A stretch of 56,730 bases of DNA from Gemmatimonadota bacterium (GCA_020351855.1 CP070670.1:322259-378988), one strand, 5' to 3'; numbered from the stretch's first letter, positions 18,315-27,430 are shown. Notes: generated by a model from the letters alone, not told the origin. Numbers and translations are program-made.

Positions 18315-19604
18315 TCACGTGATCGCAAACTTCAGCAAGAACAGCAGGGCGATCGCTAGTACGGCCGGCCCGACCTCCCTCCATCTCCCGCTCAGTAGCT
18401 TGATGGCCGCGTAGGAGATGAAGCCCATGCCGATGCCCGTGGCGATCGAGAACGTCACCGGCGTGCCGATCGCCGTGATCACGGCCGGCGCGTATTCCGT
18501 GACGTCATCCCACTCGATCTCGGCCAAGCCCCGCGCCATCAGCGCAGCCACGTACAGCAGCGCCGAGGCGGTGGCGTACGCAGGCACCATGGCAGCGAGC
18601 GGCGCGAAGAACAGAGTCAGGCCGAACAGGCCTGCAACCACTACGGCCGTGAGACCTGTCCGTCCTCCGGCATTCGTGCCGGCCGCGCTCTCGATATAGC
18701 TCGTCACCGTCGACGTACCGAGCACGGATCCCGCGACCGTCGCGGAGCTATCGGCGAGAAGCGCGCGGTTGAGTCGCGGAAGTCGACCCGCTTCGTCGAG
18801 GAGGTTCGCCCGATGCGCTACGCCGATCAACGTCCCCGCCGTGTCAAACAGGTCCACGAAGAAGAACGTGAACACGACGGTGACGAAGCCAACCTCCAAT
18901 GTAGCAGCTAGGTCGAGCGCAAGCAGCGTCGGCCGGGGATCGGGTGGACGGGCAATGACGCCCTGGAAGCTGGTAAGGCCGAACGGCAGCCCCGCCGCCG
19001 TGACCGCGAGGATCCCGATGAGCACGGCGCCCGGGACCCTTCGCCATGCGAGGGCCGCGATGAGGGCGAAGCCGAGGAGGGCCAACCCGGGCTCGGGCCG
19101 GCTAACGTCACCGAGCGTCACGAGGGTCGTCGGGTGCCCGGTCACGAGGCCGGCGTTCTGCAGTCCGATCAGCCCGAGGAAGAGGCCGATCCCCGCCGAG
19201 ATCGCCAGCTTGAGCGGGCGGGGGACCGAGTTGACCACCGCCTGTCGGACTCGCAGCAGGCTGAGGATGATGAAGAGCACGCCTGACACGAACACGGCCC
19301 CAAGGGCCGCCTGCCAGGGGTAGCCGAGCGTCAGCACGACCGTGTACGCGAAGTAGGCGTTGAGACCCATGCCGGGTGCGAGGGCGATCGGATAGTTGGC
19401 ATAGAGGCCCATGATCGAGGTGCCGACCATCGTCGCGAGACAGGTCGCAACGAAGACGGCTCCCCGATCCATGCCCGCCTCGGCGAGGATCTGCGGGTTC
19501 ACGAACGCGATGTAGATCATCGTGAGAAAGGTCGTGGCGCCCGCGATGACCTCGGTGCGGACATCCGTACCGTGGGCCGACAGACCGAAGCGGCGTTCGA
19601 GCAT
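18315..19604 (-). CDS. NCS2-family purine permease (AzgA/GhxP type)
   Basis: 429 residues with about 13 hydrophobic segments. It begins MLERRFGLSAHGTDVRTEVI followed by GATTFLTMIYIAFVNPQIL, the classic start of AzgA-like adenine/guanine/hypoxanthine permeases. FFFVDLFDTAGTLIGVAHRA and the later TSTVTSYIESAAGTNAGGRT are further signatures of the branch. ATG 19604 overlaps the stop of the upstream methyltransferase gene as TGATG, so the two are coupled. It would import purines with protons. Placement in the same array as FdrA/DUF1116 hints at purine-nitrogen use (inference). Confidence 0.93.
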   Translation of the reverse strand: MLERRFGLSAHGTDVRTEVIAGATTFLTMIYIAFVNPQILAEAGMDRGAVFVATCLATMVGTSIMGLYANYPIALAPGMGLNAYFAYTVVLTLGYPWQAALGAVFVSGVLFIILSLLRVRQAVVNSVPRPLKLAISAGIGLFLGLIGLQNAGLVTGHPTTLVTLGDVSRPEPGLALLGFALIAALAWRRVPGAVLIGILAVTAAGLPFGLTSFQGVIARPPDPRPTLLALDLAATLEVGFVTVVFTFFFVDLFDTAGTLIGVAHRANLLDEAGRLPRLNRALLADSSATVAGSVLGTSTVTSYIESAAGTNAGGRTGLTAVVVAGLFGLTLFFAPLAAMVPAYATASALLYVAALMARGLAEIEWDDVTEYAPAVITAIGTPVTFSIATGIGMGFISYAAIKLLSGRWREVGPAVLAIALLFLLKFAIT

Positions 19605-22048
19605 CAGCTCCTCGAGAGCGAAGCGGAGAGAATCACTGCCGCGACGACGTAGAGAACCAGCGCCAGACCTACGACGGCCCGGAAGCCCAGATGAACGGCG
19701 ACGAGCGTCGCCAGGGCGGCGCCGAGAACGGAGGCGGCGCCGTTCACGCCCCAGGCCCAGGGAACGAGGGCACGATTCCGGTCCGAGATGAGCTGGAGGC
19801 CGGCCGGGAAGGGTACGCCCATCCAGAAGGCGAGCGGCAACAGCAGGATCATGCTCAGCGCGACCCGGCCCGCGTCCGTCCAGCCCGACGCAAGGCGAAA
19901 GATGGCCGGGAACACGGCAAGGTAGGTGAGACCGATCGCGGCGATGAGAGCGACGGCGAGAGCGACGATCCGGCGGGCGCTGCCCGCCGAGACTGTCGAG
20001 GTCAGTCGACGATCCGCGAACCAGCTCCCGACGCCCGAAAAGAGGAGGAAGCCGGCGAGGACGACCGCCACGGCGTATACCGGATAGGCGAGCAGGAGCA
20101 TGAACCGCTGGATGAACGCGATCTCGAGAAACATGAAGGCGAGGCCAAGAGCTCCGAAGTAGGCGGCGACCGCCCCCCGCCGCCGGCCCGCGCGCCCACC
20201 GAACAGGAGCAACGGGAAAAGAACGAGCAGGAAGCCGGCCAATGCCGCCTGCAGAACCGTGGCGATGAGGGCCACGTAACCCCACTCGACGAAGTTGAGC
20301 CAACCGCTCCGGGCCGCCTCCAGGAAGCGGGAGGCGGAGCGCCAGCTAAAGAACCGGAAGAAGTACGGCCGGTCGTCCGTAGCGGGTCGGACGTGGAAGG
20401 CGTAGGCCCGGTAGAGCGTCTCCCGTCGCCCGGAGAGCAGAGCCGTCGTCGCCTCGTAGTAGAAAGGTCGCTCGAGGATCGTGTGCCGGTTCGCCTCCTC
20501 GCGGCGGATGCCCGGTATGTAGCCGAGATCGAGTCCGCGCTCCGCCGCGAAACGACGGATCTCGGCGAGCTGGGGCTGGGACAAGGGGGACCGCGACAGC
20601 AGGAGCGTGGCCGTGTTCCAGGACCGGATGAGCACGAGGTGGCGACTCGGGTCGGGAAGTCCGGCTTGCTCGCAGGCCTCGACCAGCGTGGCGAAGAGCT
20701 TGATCGCATCGCGAGGGGGCATCTTGAGCCAGCGCGTCACGGAGAGGATGCCCTGCGGCGCCAGCTTCCGCAGATAGAGTTGAACGGCCTCCGTGGTGTA
20801 CAGGTAGCTCTCGGCCAGGGCGTGGACCCCCGCCCCGGCCGCGGTGAACGAGTCGAGAAGTGCCAGCTGGATCAGGTCGAACGACCCATCCGGCTGCCCC
20901 TCCATGAACCGACGTCCCTCCGCGAGGATGAAAGTGACATCCTCCCGCTCGTACAGTCGGCCGGAGAACTCGCGCAGCGGGCCTCGAAAGAGGGCAGGCA
21001 CTCCGGGATCCGCCTCCACTGCCGTGACGTGGCGCGCGCCGTGCGCGAGCGCGCTGAGCACCTCCGTGCCGCCGCCGGCACCGACCACGAGCACGGCGGG
21101 CCTTTCCAGTAGCCGGTAAGGCAGAGCGCCGGTCACGTAGTCGAGAAAAGCGAAAGGCGCGAGCGAGCCGTCGAATCGGTTGACGGCCGATACGGAGCCT
21201 CCGTCGAAGTACAGACCGATCTGCTGAGGTAGCCTGCCCAGCTCGGTCATCGGGTATCCCGAGAGCTGGCCTGGCGTCTCGCGGATCGCGGGGGATGCCA
21301 GGGCGGTCAGCTCGGAGAGGGGGCTGTGCGCGCGAGCGACGATCCGCGCTTCTGGGAGCCGCTGGGCGTAGGCGAGTCCCTTGTACTCGGACAGCCGGAT
21401 CTCCTGGCCGCCCGCCAGCAGCAGGGTGGCAGCCGGTCCTACCAGGCCGAGCTGCCAGCGGCGGCCGAGCCCGACGGCGGAGAGCGAGAACGCCAACGCG
21501 GCAGGAACCGTGAGGGCCGCGGGCACCAGGGCTGGTCGTAGCCAGAACAGCAGGCCGACAACCGCGGCGGCCCCGAGCCCCGATCCCAGCATGTTGAAGA
21601 AGTAGAGCCGGCCGACACGGGCGGGCTCCAGCAGGAACCCGAGCGCGATGCACCAGGAGGCCAGGAAGAAGGGGGGAGCGAGGACGAGGTACAGGGCGAA
21701 CAGGTAGCCGAACTGCGCCCGCTCCGTGACCAGGCGGAAGGTCTCGAAAGGCAACGCTTGGCTTGCGGCGAAGCAGGTCACCAGACTGACCGACAGCCCG
21801 AGCGCGCCGAGCGCCAGCAGCGGCCGCTCCCGTCCCTCGATCCTACGCCGCAGCATGGCCAGGACGGTCCCGCTCGCGGCGAAGCCGAGCATGGCGATGC
21901 TGATGATCATGTAGGCGAAGTGGTGCCACTGGGCTACCGAAAGGACGCGCATGAGCGCGATCTCGTAGGCGATCCCGACCGCGCCCACCAGGAGAACGAC
22001 GGCGTGCAGCGGACCGCGACCGGTCTCCGCCGACACTGTACCGCTCAC
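19604..22048 (-). CDS. Integral-membrane spermidine-synthase-like methyltransferase-fold protein
   Basis: 814 residues from GTG 22048. N-terminal membrane block of about six helices (ALMRVLSVAQWHHFAYMIIS), a central SAM-binding Rossmann domain (VLVVGAGGGTEVLSALAHGA, then AVEADPG) and a C-terminal block of about six helices (FLEIAFIQRFMLLLAYPVYA). This architecture is known for membrane-embedded spermidine-synthase-like proteins whose reaction is mostly unproven. The central domain has FDLIQLALLDSFTAAGAGVH where polyamine synthases have a catalytic Asp region. It overlaps the Pcm gene upstream by GTGA and the NCS2 permease downstream by TGATG. Confidence 0.85.
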   Translation of the reverse strand: MSGTVSAETGRGPLHAVVLLVGAVGIAYEIALMRVLSVAQWHHFAYMIISIAMLGFAASGTVLAMLRRRIEGRERPLLALGALGLSVSLVTCFAASQALPFETFRLVTERAQFGYLFALYLVLAPPFFLASWCIALGFLLEPARVGRLYFFNMLGSGLGAAAVVGLLFWLRPALVPAALTVPAALAFSLSAVGLGRRWQLGLVGPAATLLLAGGQEIRLSEYKGLAYAQRLPEARIVARAHSPLSELTALASPAIRETPGQLSGYPMTELGRLPQQIGLYFDGGSVSAVNRFDGSLAPFAFLDYVTGALPYRLLERPAVLVVGAGGGTEVLSALAHGARHVTAVEADPGVPALFRGPLREFSGRLYEREDVTFILAEGRRFMEGQPDGSFDLIQLALLDSFTAAGAGVHALAESYLYTTEAVQLYLRKLAPQGILSVTRWLKMPPRDAIKLFATLVEACEQAGLPDPSRHLVLIRSWNTATLLLSRSPLSQPQLAEIRRFAAERGLDLGYIPGIRREEANRHTILERPFYYEATTALLSGRRETLYRAYAFHVRPATDDRPYFFRFFSWRSASRFLEAARSGWLNFVEWGYVALIATVLQAALAGFLLVLFPLLLFGGRAGRRRGAVAAYFGALGLAFMFLEIAFIQRFMLLLAYPVYAVAVVLAGFLLFSGVGSWFADRRLTSTVSAGSARRIVALAVALIAAIGLTYLAVFPAIFRLASGWTDAGRVALSMILLLPLAFWMGVPFPAGLQLISDRNRALVPWAWGVNGAASVLGAALATLVAVHLGFRAVVGLALVLYVVAAVILSASLSRS

Positions 22049-22836
22049 TCCTCTCGCGTGAACGGAACGAAACGAACCGGCATGAGGCTGCGCTGCTCGA
22101 TCCGCCCGTCGGCCCGCTTTTCGATGAGCATCAGCGTCTGGACCTGGAAGGGCGGGCCCACCGGGATCACCATGCGGGCTCCGGCCCGAAGCTGTTCGAG
22201 AAGGGGGGGCGGGACGTGGCTGGCCGCAGCCGTCACGATGATCGCGTCATACGGCGCATGCTCCTGCCAGCCATAGTAGCCGTCGCCCTCTCGGACAACG
22301 ACGTTCGCGTATCCCAGCTCTTCGAGTCGAGCCCGCGCCGAGCGGGCAAGAGGCTCGACGATCTCGATCGTGAACACCTGGGCGACGATCTCGGCGAGCA
22401 CCGCCGCCTGGTAGCCCGATCCGGTGCCGATCTCGAGCACCCGGTCTTCGGGCCCCACTCCGAGCAGTTCGGTCATGAAGGCGACGATGTAGGGCTGCGA
22501 TATCGTCTGTCCGTGGCCGATCGGCAGCGGGCGGTCCTCGTACGCCTGGGACAGGAGATCAGGGGGGACAAAGCGGTGTCGGGGCACGGTGCGCATGGCC
22601 CGCAGCACCTCCTCGTCACCCACGGCATACTGTGCCCCGAAGGGCGGACTGGCGATGTGATCCCGCACCAGACGCTCCCGCGCCTCCCGGTGCGGGTCGT
22701 CGTCCTCCTGCTGGGCGGCCGCTTGGATGGGGGGCCAAGACAGGCTGGCGATCGCGAGGACGAGGCCGTGGACTGCCCGGCGGGAGACGGCGGAGGTTCG
22801 AGGCATGCCTGCTGGACTCTGCAGATGGCGGGTCAT
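22045..22836 (-). CDS. Exported protein-L-isoaspartate O-methyltransferase (Pcm family)
   Basis: 263 residues. The enzyme methylates isoaspartyl residues to start repair of aged proteins. The catalytic core is complete: PLPIGHGQTISQPYIVAFMT, motif I VLEIGTGSGYQAAVLAEI, and YDAIIVTAAASHVPPPLLEQ. The N-terminus carries a signal peptide (VHGLVLAIASLSWPPIQAAA) ending at AQQ, so it is probably periplasmic, unlike the cytosolic E. coli enzyme. SAM supply outside the cytoplasm is a puzzle; exported Pcm is nevertheless found in other proteobacteria and related phyla. ATG 22836 and 22806 are both possible starts. It is the first gene of the minus-strand array. Confidence 0.88.
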   Translation of the reverse strand: MTRHLQSPAGMPRTSAVSRRAVHGLVLAIASLSWPPIQAAAQQEDDDPHREARERLVRDHIASPPFGAQYAVGDEEVLRAMRTVPRHRFVPPDLLSQAYEDRPLPIGHGQTISQPYIVAFMTELLGVGPEDRVLEIGTGSGYQAAVLAEIVAQVFTIEIVEPLARSARARLEELGYANVVVREGDGYYGWQEHAPYDAIIVTAAASHVPPPLLEQLRAGARMVIPVGPPFQVQTLMLIEKRADGRIEQRSLMPVRFVPFTREE

Positions 22837-22884
22837 CAGACCGGCTCCGGTTTCAGGTCGTCCGGCGACCTGGCTTGTCGAACT

Positions 22885-22913
22885 TTGAAGTCCTATTCTG
22901 GGTTAGATATACG
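22885..22913 (+). promoter_or_regulatory. Predicted promoter of the TonB-like gene
   Basis: TTGAAG (22885-22890), 17-bp spacer, TATACG (22908-22913), in a locally AT-rich gap between the divergent Pcm and TonB-like genes. The leader to ATG 22976 would be about 56 nt. Confidence 0.5.
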
Positions 22914-22975
22914 TTGGGACGGCGGGTGGAGGCACGCAGAGAGCGCGGCGAGCCCTTCCCGAGAGCGGGAACCCC

Positions 22976-23749
22976 ATGGCTGGTGCGCCCATGGCTGATG
23001 AGCATATCCCCTCGGAGTCGTCGAGCGATTCCGCCCGCGGTCGCGAGTCGAAGTTCGCCGCCCTGCCATCGCGCCTCATCGGGTCGCTGCAGGATCTGGA
23101 GAACGCCATCACCCGCGAGCACGCGGGCTACAAGAAGGCCCTGCGGTTTGGTGTGTTGGCATCGCTCCTGGTTCACGCGATCGCCCTGATCTTCATACTG
23201 CCGCAGATCACCGGCATCGTCTCGACCCACACGTACGCCGAGCTCGAGCTCGTCGTGCTCCCTCCGGCCGAGGAAGCGTACGCTCTGACGGCGCCGGCCG
23301 TCGAGGTGCCCGCGCCACCGGAGCCGATTGCCCGGCCAGCCATTCCGCGCCCGGCCGAGATCGAAGACCCGGAGTGGGTTCCGCCTTTCATCCCGCACGA
23401 CACGCCGCCCCGCCTGATCAACGTGGATGAGGTAGTGCGCATCCTCCAGGAGCGCTATCCGCTCGATCTGCGGGAGGAGGGCATCGGTGGGGTCGTGCTT
23501 CTCTGGGTGTTCGTCGATGAGACCGGAAGCCCGACGCGACTGCAGCTCCGTCGGTCCAGCGGCTACGATGGCCTGGATCAGGCGGCACAGAGCGTGGGTC
23601 GCAGGATGCGATTCCGTCCCGCCTTGAATCAGGACCGGCCGGTCGGTGTGTGGGTGGCGCAGCAGATCCGGTTCGAGTTCCAGCCGGCTCCAGCTTCCGA
23701 TGCGGAGCTGGAGGGGGACGAGCCCGGCGAGCCGGAGGGGAGGGACTAG
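22976..23749 (+). CDS. TonB-family C-terminal domain protein (energy transducer-like)
   Basis: 257 residues. A cytoplasmic leader of about 55 residues precedes one transmembrane helix (FGVLASLLVHAIALIFILPQ). A proline-rich periplasmic stretch follows (VEVPAPPEPIARPAIPRPAE), then a TonB C-terminal domain (GVVLLWVFVDETGSPTRLQL, RRMRFRPALNQDRPVGVWVA). TonB proteins transmit proton-motive force to outer-membrane receptors, but this branch also includes stand-alone proteins of unknown role. No ExbB/ExbD or receptor is nearby. Its stop and that of the convergent histidine kinase gene share CTAG at 23746-23749. Confidence 0.85.
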   Translation: MAGAPMADEHIPSESSSDSARGRESKFAALPSRLIGSLQDLENAITREHAGYKKALRFGVLASLLVHAIALIFILPQITGIVSTHTYAELELVVLPPAEEAYALTAPAVEVPAPPEPIARPAIPRPAEIEDPEWVPPFIPHDTPPRLINVDEVVRILQERYPLDLREEGIGGVVLLWVFVDETGSPTRLQLRRSSGYDGLDQAAQSVGRRMRFRPALNQDRPVGVWVAQQIRFEFQPAPASDAELEGDEPGEPEGRD

Positions 23750-25335
23750 CCGACGAGCTTCAGGTCCGGAGGCTGATCCGTCTCGGCCGCCCGCTTGGCA
23801 GCATCCGGGCTGGCGGCCGTCTGGCTTGCATCGATGGGCCCCTCCTGCCCCTTCTGAGCCACGGGCAGGGTCACCCGGAAGCTCGTGCCACGGCCCTCGC
23901 GGCTCTGCACCCCGATCTCCCCACCGTGCATCTCGACGATCTCCTTCGCGATGGCCAGTCCGATGCCGCTGCCCTTGGTGCGCGTGCCGCTCTGCCCCTG
24001 ATAGTACATATCGAAGACCTGCGGGAGCTCATGGACCGGAATGCCGACACCCGAGTCCGAGACTTCGATCACCACACGGTCCCGCCGCGGCATGTCGGGT
24101 CGGATGCGCACCGAAACCCGTCCGCCGCTCGGCGTGAACTTGAAGGCGTTGCCCAGCAGATTGCCGAGAACCTCGTTTCGCAGCCGGTCTGCGTCCACCT
24201 CGATCTTCTCGGGGGCCTGCGGATCGAGTTCGACCTCGAACCGAATGCCCTTTTGGCGCGCAAGCGCCTCGAATGTCCGCTCGAGGCCGGTGCAGATGTC
24301 GGCCAGGTAGGTCAGTTCCAACAGCAGCCGGAATGCGCCCGCCTCGTAGCGGCTCAGGTTGACGAGTTGGCCCACCTGCTCCAGAAGCACCCCAGCCTGC
24401 TCCTCCATCGCGGTCAGAGCCTCCCGCTGCGGGTCGGAGAGCTCTCCATACAGGCCCTCCTGAAGCATCTCCGAGTATCCGCTCAGCACGTTGATCGGCG
24501 TCTTGAGATCGTGCGTGACGATGCTGACGAACTCGGCCCTCAGGCGATGCAGCTCGGCCAGCTGTTCCGTCATCGAGATGAAGGAGCGGTTCAGGTCTCC
24601 CAGCTCATCGACCCGCTCAGCCGACAGCTCCGGCGGTGCCTGGAACTCGCCCTGCGCCACTCGGGCCATGGCACCTCGCAGCTGCTGCAGCGGCGTGATG
24701 AATGTGCGGATGATCAGGATACCGATCGCGATGGCCAGACCGAGCGACATGAGCAGGGCGAGCGGGATCGCTTTGGCCGTCGTGCTCGATAGCTCGGCGG
24801 CTCGCTCCGTCGCCAAATCGCTCCGCAGATCCACTGCCTCCGAGACCTTCGAGAGAGACGCCCGAGCGTCTGCCAGCACGGGCTGGATCTCCTCGAAGAA
24901 GAAATCCGTCGCGCCGGACAGGTCGTTGGCGTAAACGAGCCGCTCCAGTCGGAGGATCACGTACTCGAGGTGCTCAAGGGCGGCCATCGTGGCCGCCGCG
25001 TCCTCCGCGTAACCCGCCTTCTCCAGCTCGGACAGCTCGGTTCGCGTACGGCCCAGCGTCTCGAATACTCCGGCCCGACTCTCCGGACCGGGCTCGGCCA
25101 CATAGCTCCTAAGGTTGGCATCGACCTGGCCGAGTCCAGCCTCAAGGCGACCGAGCGCCACCTTTGCCGAGCCATGCTCAGCCTTCAGCTCGAAGGCGAT
25201 GTCCCGGATCTCATCGAGCCGCTCCATGGCGTAGAGACCCGGCAGCACGAGGACGAGCGCCATGCAAGCGAGCGTGAGAAGCAGCCGCTTGCGAAGCGTC
25301 ATCTCCCTGAGGAAGCCCAGGCCGGCGCCGTTCAC
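23746..25335 (-). CDS. Membrane sensor histidine kinase with periplasmic helical sensor and HAMP
   Basis: 529 residues from GTG 25335, which has AGGGA 9 nt upstream. Two membrane helices (LLLTLACMALVLVLPGLYAM; IPLALLMSLGLAIAIGILII) bracket a periplasmic all-helical sensor of about 170 residues. A HAMP domain comes next, then HisKA with the phospho-acceptor H275 (VSIVTHDLKTPINVLSGYS) and a HATPase domain with N-box (RNEVLGNLLGNAFKFTP), G1 (DSGVGIP) and G2 (GSGIGLAIAKEIVEMHGG). It ends in a Pro/Ala-rich tail. It is the third gene of an operon with the HD-GYP regulator and a lipoprotein, 11 bp after the lipoprotein stop. Confidence 0.93.
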   Translation of the reverse strand: MNGAGLGFLREMTLRKRLLLTLACMALVLVLPGLYAMERLDEIRDIAFELKAEHGSAKVALGRLEAGLGQVDANLRSYVAEPGPESRAGVFETLGRTRTELSELEKAGYAEDAAATMAALEHLEYVILRLERLVYANDLSGATDFFFEEIQPVLADARASLSKVSEAVDLRSDLATERAAELSSTTAKAIPLALLMSLGLAIAIGILIIRTFITPLQQLRGAMARVAQGEFQAPPELSAERVDELGDLNRSFISMTEQLAELHRLRAEFVSIVTHDLKTPINVLSGYSEMLQEGLYGELSDPQREALTAMEEQAGVLLEQVGQLVNLSRYEAGAFRLLLELTYLADICTGLERTFEALARQKGIRFEVELDPQAPEKIEVDADRLRNEVLGNLLGNAFKFTPSGGRVSVRIRPDMPRRDRVVIEVSDSGVGIPVHELPQVFDMYYQGQSGTRTKGSGIGLAIAKEIVEMHGGEIGVQSREGRGTSFRVTLPVAQKGQEGPIDASQTAASPDAAKRAAETDQPPDLKLVG

Positions 25336-25346
25336 GGTTCGGGTCC

Positions 25347-26192
25347 CTACTGCCGGGTCACGATCCGGCGCAACCGCTCGACCTCCTCCTCGAGGGCCTG
25401 CACCTGCTTGCGGAGGTCCGCGATCTGAGCCGGATACGAGGCGCCGCGGAACGTCGGAAGCCCGGCCATCGGCACTGGACGCGGAGAGGCGGGCCAGGCC
25501 GCCTCGCAGTGTCCCCCGCGGTCCTCGATCAGCAGGTCCGCGGTCACCGTTTCGTCGGCCCGCCGCATTCCAGCCGGCGCTTCGTCGTACCGGCCATCGG
25601 CCATCGCCTCGATCTGTTGCCACTCCGCCGGATTCTCATCCGCGACCGCCATGACGCCGGTCTTCCGGAACCTCGATGCCAGATCCGCGGCCTCGGGATC
25701 GGAGGTGCCGGGCACACTCGCACCGAGCCGCAGAGCGATCAGATAGAGCGACTCCGTTACCGTTCTCAGCCACGGGGCAATGCCGGGCTCGTCAAGGAGT
25801 AGCGCTGTCGACTCGGCTGCCAGGCTGCGTCCTGGGTTGGGGTTGCGCGGATCCAGCTCGGCGGCGGCAATCAAGAGTAGCGCCTGCTGGCCGAGCGGCT
25901 CGCTGCCGCACAGATCGATCACCTCGAGGAGCTCTCCGTGGGCAGCGTCGAAGTTGCTCCCTTCCAGCTCTGCCAGCGCCGTTTGGAGTCGCGCGGCGGC
26001 CTCGGACCGTGGAGCGGGCGGAGGTGGAGTCGGAAGGTCGACATGAGCCTGTGGTTCCGGAGCGATGGGCTGCGGCTGCGGGTTGGAAGCACAGCCCCCT
26101 GCACCGATCATGGCCGTGGCCGTGATCATTCGGACCGTCCACGGTCCTCTCCTCCGCGGGACACGCGCGTGCGCCGCTGTCGGCGTCGTCAT
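25347..26192 (-). CDS. Lipoprotein with helical repeats, candidate kinase accessory (QseG-like arrangement)
   Basis: 281 residues from ATG 26192, which overlaps the upstream regulator stop as ATGA. The signal peptide ends in a lipobox (MITATAMIGAGGCASN). A proline-rich linker is followed by a TPR-like helical region (AALAELEGSNFDAAHGELLE; LGQQALLLIAAAELDPRN), a poorly ordered segment and a C-terminal coiled coil (LRKQVQALEEEVERLRRI). In E. coli the kinase QseE and regulator QseF flank the lipoprotein QseG, which acts on the kinase. The gene order and helical make-up here are similar; homology to QseG is a guess from context. The frame extends upstream to 26468 but only in out-of-character sequence. 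Confidence 0.78.
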   Translation of the reverse strand: MTTPTAAHARVPRRRGPWTVRMITATAMIGAGGCASNPQPQPIAPEPQAHVDLPTPPPPAPRSEAAARLQTALAELEGSNFDAAHGELLEVIDLCGSEPLGQQALLLIAAAELDPRNPNPGRSLAAESTALLLDEPGIAPWLRTVTESLYLIALRLGASVPGTSDPEAADLASRFRKTGVMAVADENPAEWQQIEAMADGRYDEAPAGMRRADETVTADLLIEDRGGHCEAAWPASPRPVPMAGLPTFRGASYPAQIADLRKQVQALEEEVERLRRIVTRQ

Positions 26193-27430
26193 TCGGTGCG
26201 GTCGCCCGGGAGCGCGGCGGCGGGTTGGCTGCGCTGCTGGTCCGCCCCCGGCAGGGTGGGCCCGCGACTGCCGTTGCCGCTCGTCCCTTGAATGGCGGCC
26301 GGCGATTCCGGCTCTGCATGCAGGCTCGGGATCGGCCCGCCCGGCAGCTCGGTGAAGCCATCCGTATCGCCGCGGTCGTGCATCCGGAGGAAGGCGTCCA
26401 CGACGGTCGGATCGAACTTGGTTCCCCTGAGCTCCACGATCTCCCGCAGCGCCTTCGCGACGGGCCACGCCTCCTTGTACGGCCGCTCGTGCGTCAGCGA
26501 ATCGAAGACGTCGATCACCGAAACGATACGGGCGGACTGGGGGATCGCTTCTCCCTTCAGACCGGCCCGGTATCCCGTGCCGTCCCAGTTCTCGTGATGA
26601 TACAAGGCGATCTCGGCCGCCATCTGGAGCAGCGGAAACCGGCTGCCCGAGAGCACGCCATGCCCCAGGGTCACATGCTCCTTGATGTGCTCGAACTCCT
26701 CCGGCGTGAGCTTCCCGGGCTTGAGGAGAACCGACGATTCGATCCCGACCTTGCCTACATCGTGCAGAGGGGCCGCGCGTCGGATCACCTCGACCCGATC
26801 CGACGGCCAGCCGAGCTCGTGCGCCAGGCGGGCGGCGAGGATGCCCACGCGCTTGATGTGCTTTCCCGTCTGGTCATCACGGTACTCTGCGGCGAGCGCC
26901 AGACGCTCGACGATCTCGAACTGTGCCTCCTCCAGATCCGCTGTGCGCTGGCGCACCTTGCGCTCTAGCTGTGTGTTCTGTTCTCGAAGGGCCAGCTGCA
27001 GGAAGCGGGTCTGGAGGAGGTTGGAGACTCGGAGCCTCACCTCGGCCGGGCTGAGCGGCTTGTTGACGAAATCGCTCGCGCCACCGGAGAGGGCTCGCGA
27101 CTTGGCTTCACGGCTCGTGTCGGAGGTCAGTACCAGGACCGGCAGGAACTCGAAGTCCGCTACCATTTCCGGCAGGAGCTCGAGGATCTGGAAGCCGTCC
27201 AGGTAGGGCATCTTCAGATCCAGGAGAACGAGGTCCGGCGGGCTTTCGGCGCAGAGCTCTCGTACGCGGCGCGGATCCGTGGCCGTGCTCAGGTTGGCGT
27301 AGCCGGCGGGCTCGAGCACGTGCCGAAGCAGGTCGATGTTGGCCGGCTCATCATCGACGATCAGGATGCGAGCCCGCCGGAGTTCCTCCGGGGCCTGCGC
27401 GATGACGCTGCCGTGCCGTGTGCCGGACAA
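26189..27430 (-). CDS. HD-GYP response regulator (predicted cyclic-di-GMP phosphodiesterase)
   Basis: 413 residues from TTG 27430 with GGAGAG 5 nt upstream. The receiver domain (ILIVDDEPANIDLLRHVLEP) has its phospho-acceptor at D71 (LVLLDLKMPYLDGF). A coiled linker leads to an HD-GYP domain with H223-D224 (LHDVGKVGI) and HHENWDGTGYRAGL. HD-GYP proteins hydrolyse cyclic-di-GMP. The GYP signature reads GYR here rather than GYP, a small departure. The C-terminal 60 residues are low-complexity. It is the first gene of the operon with the lipoprotein and kinase. Confidence 0.92.
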   Translation of the reverse strand: MSGTRHGSVIAQAPEELRRARILIVDDEPANIDLLRHVLEPAGYANLSTATDPRRVRELCAESPPDLVLLDLKMPYLDGFQILELLPEMVADFEFLPVLVLTSDTSREAKSRALSGGASDFVNKPLSPAEVRLRVSNLLQTRFLQLALREQNTQLERKVRQRTADLEEAQFEIVERLALAAEYRDDQTGKHIKRVGILAARLAHELGWPSDRVEVIRRAAPLHDVGKVGIESSVLLKPGKLTPEEFEHIKEHVTLGHGVLSGSRFPLLQMAAEIALYHHENWDGTGYRAGLKGEAIPQSARIVSVIDVFDSLTHERPYKEAWPVAKALREIVELRGTKFDPTVVDAFLRMHDRGDTDGFTELPGGPIPSLHAEPESPAAIQGTSGNGSRGPTLPGADQQRSQPAAALPGDRTE

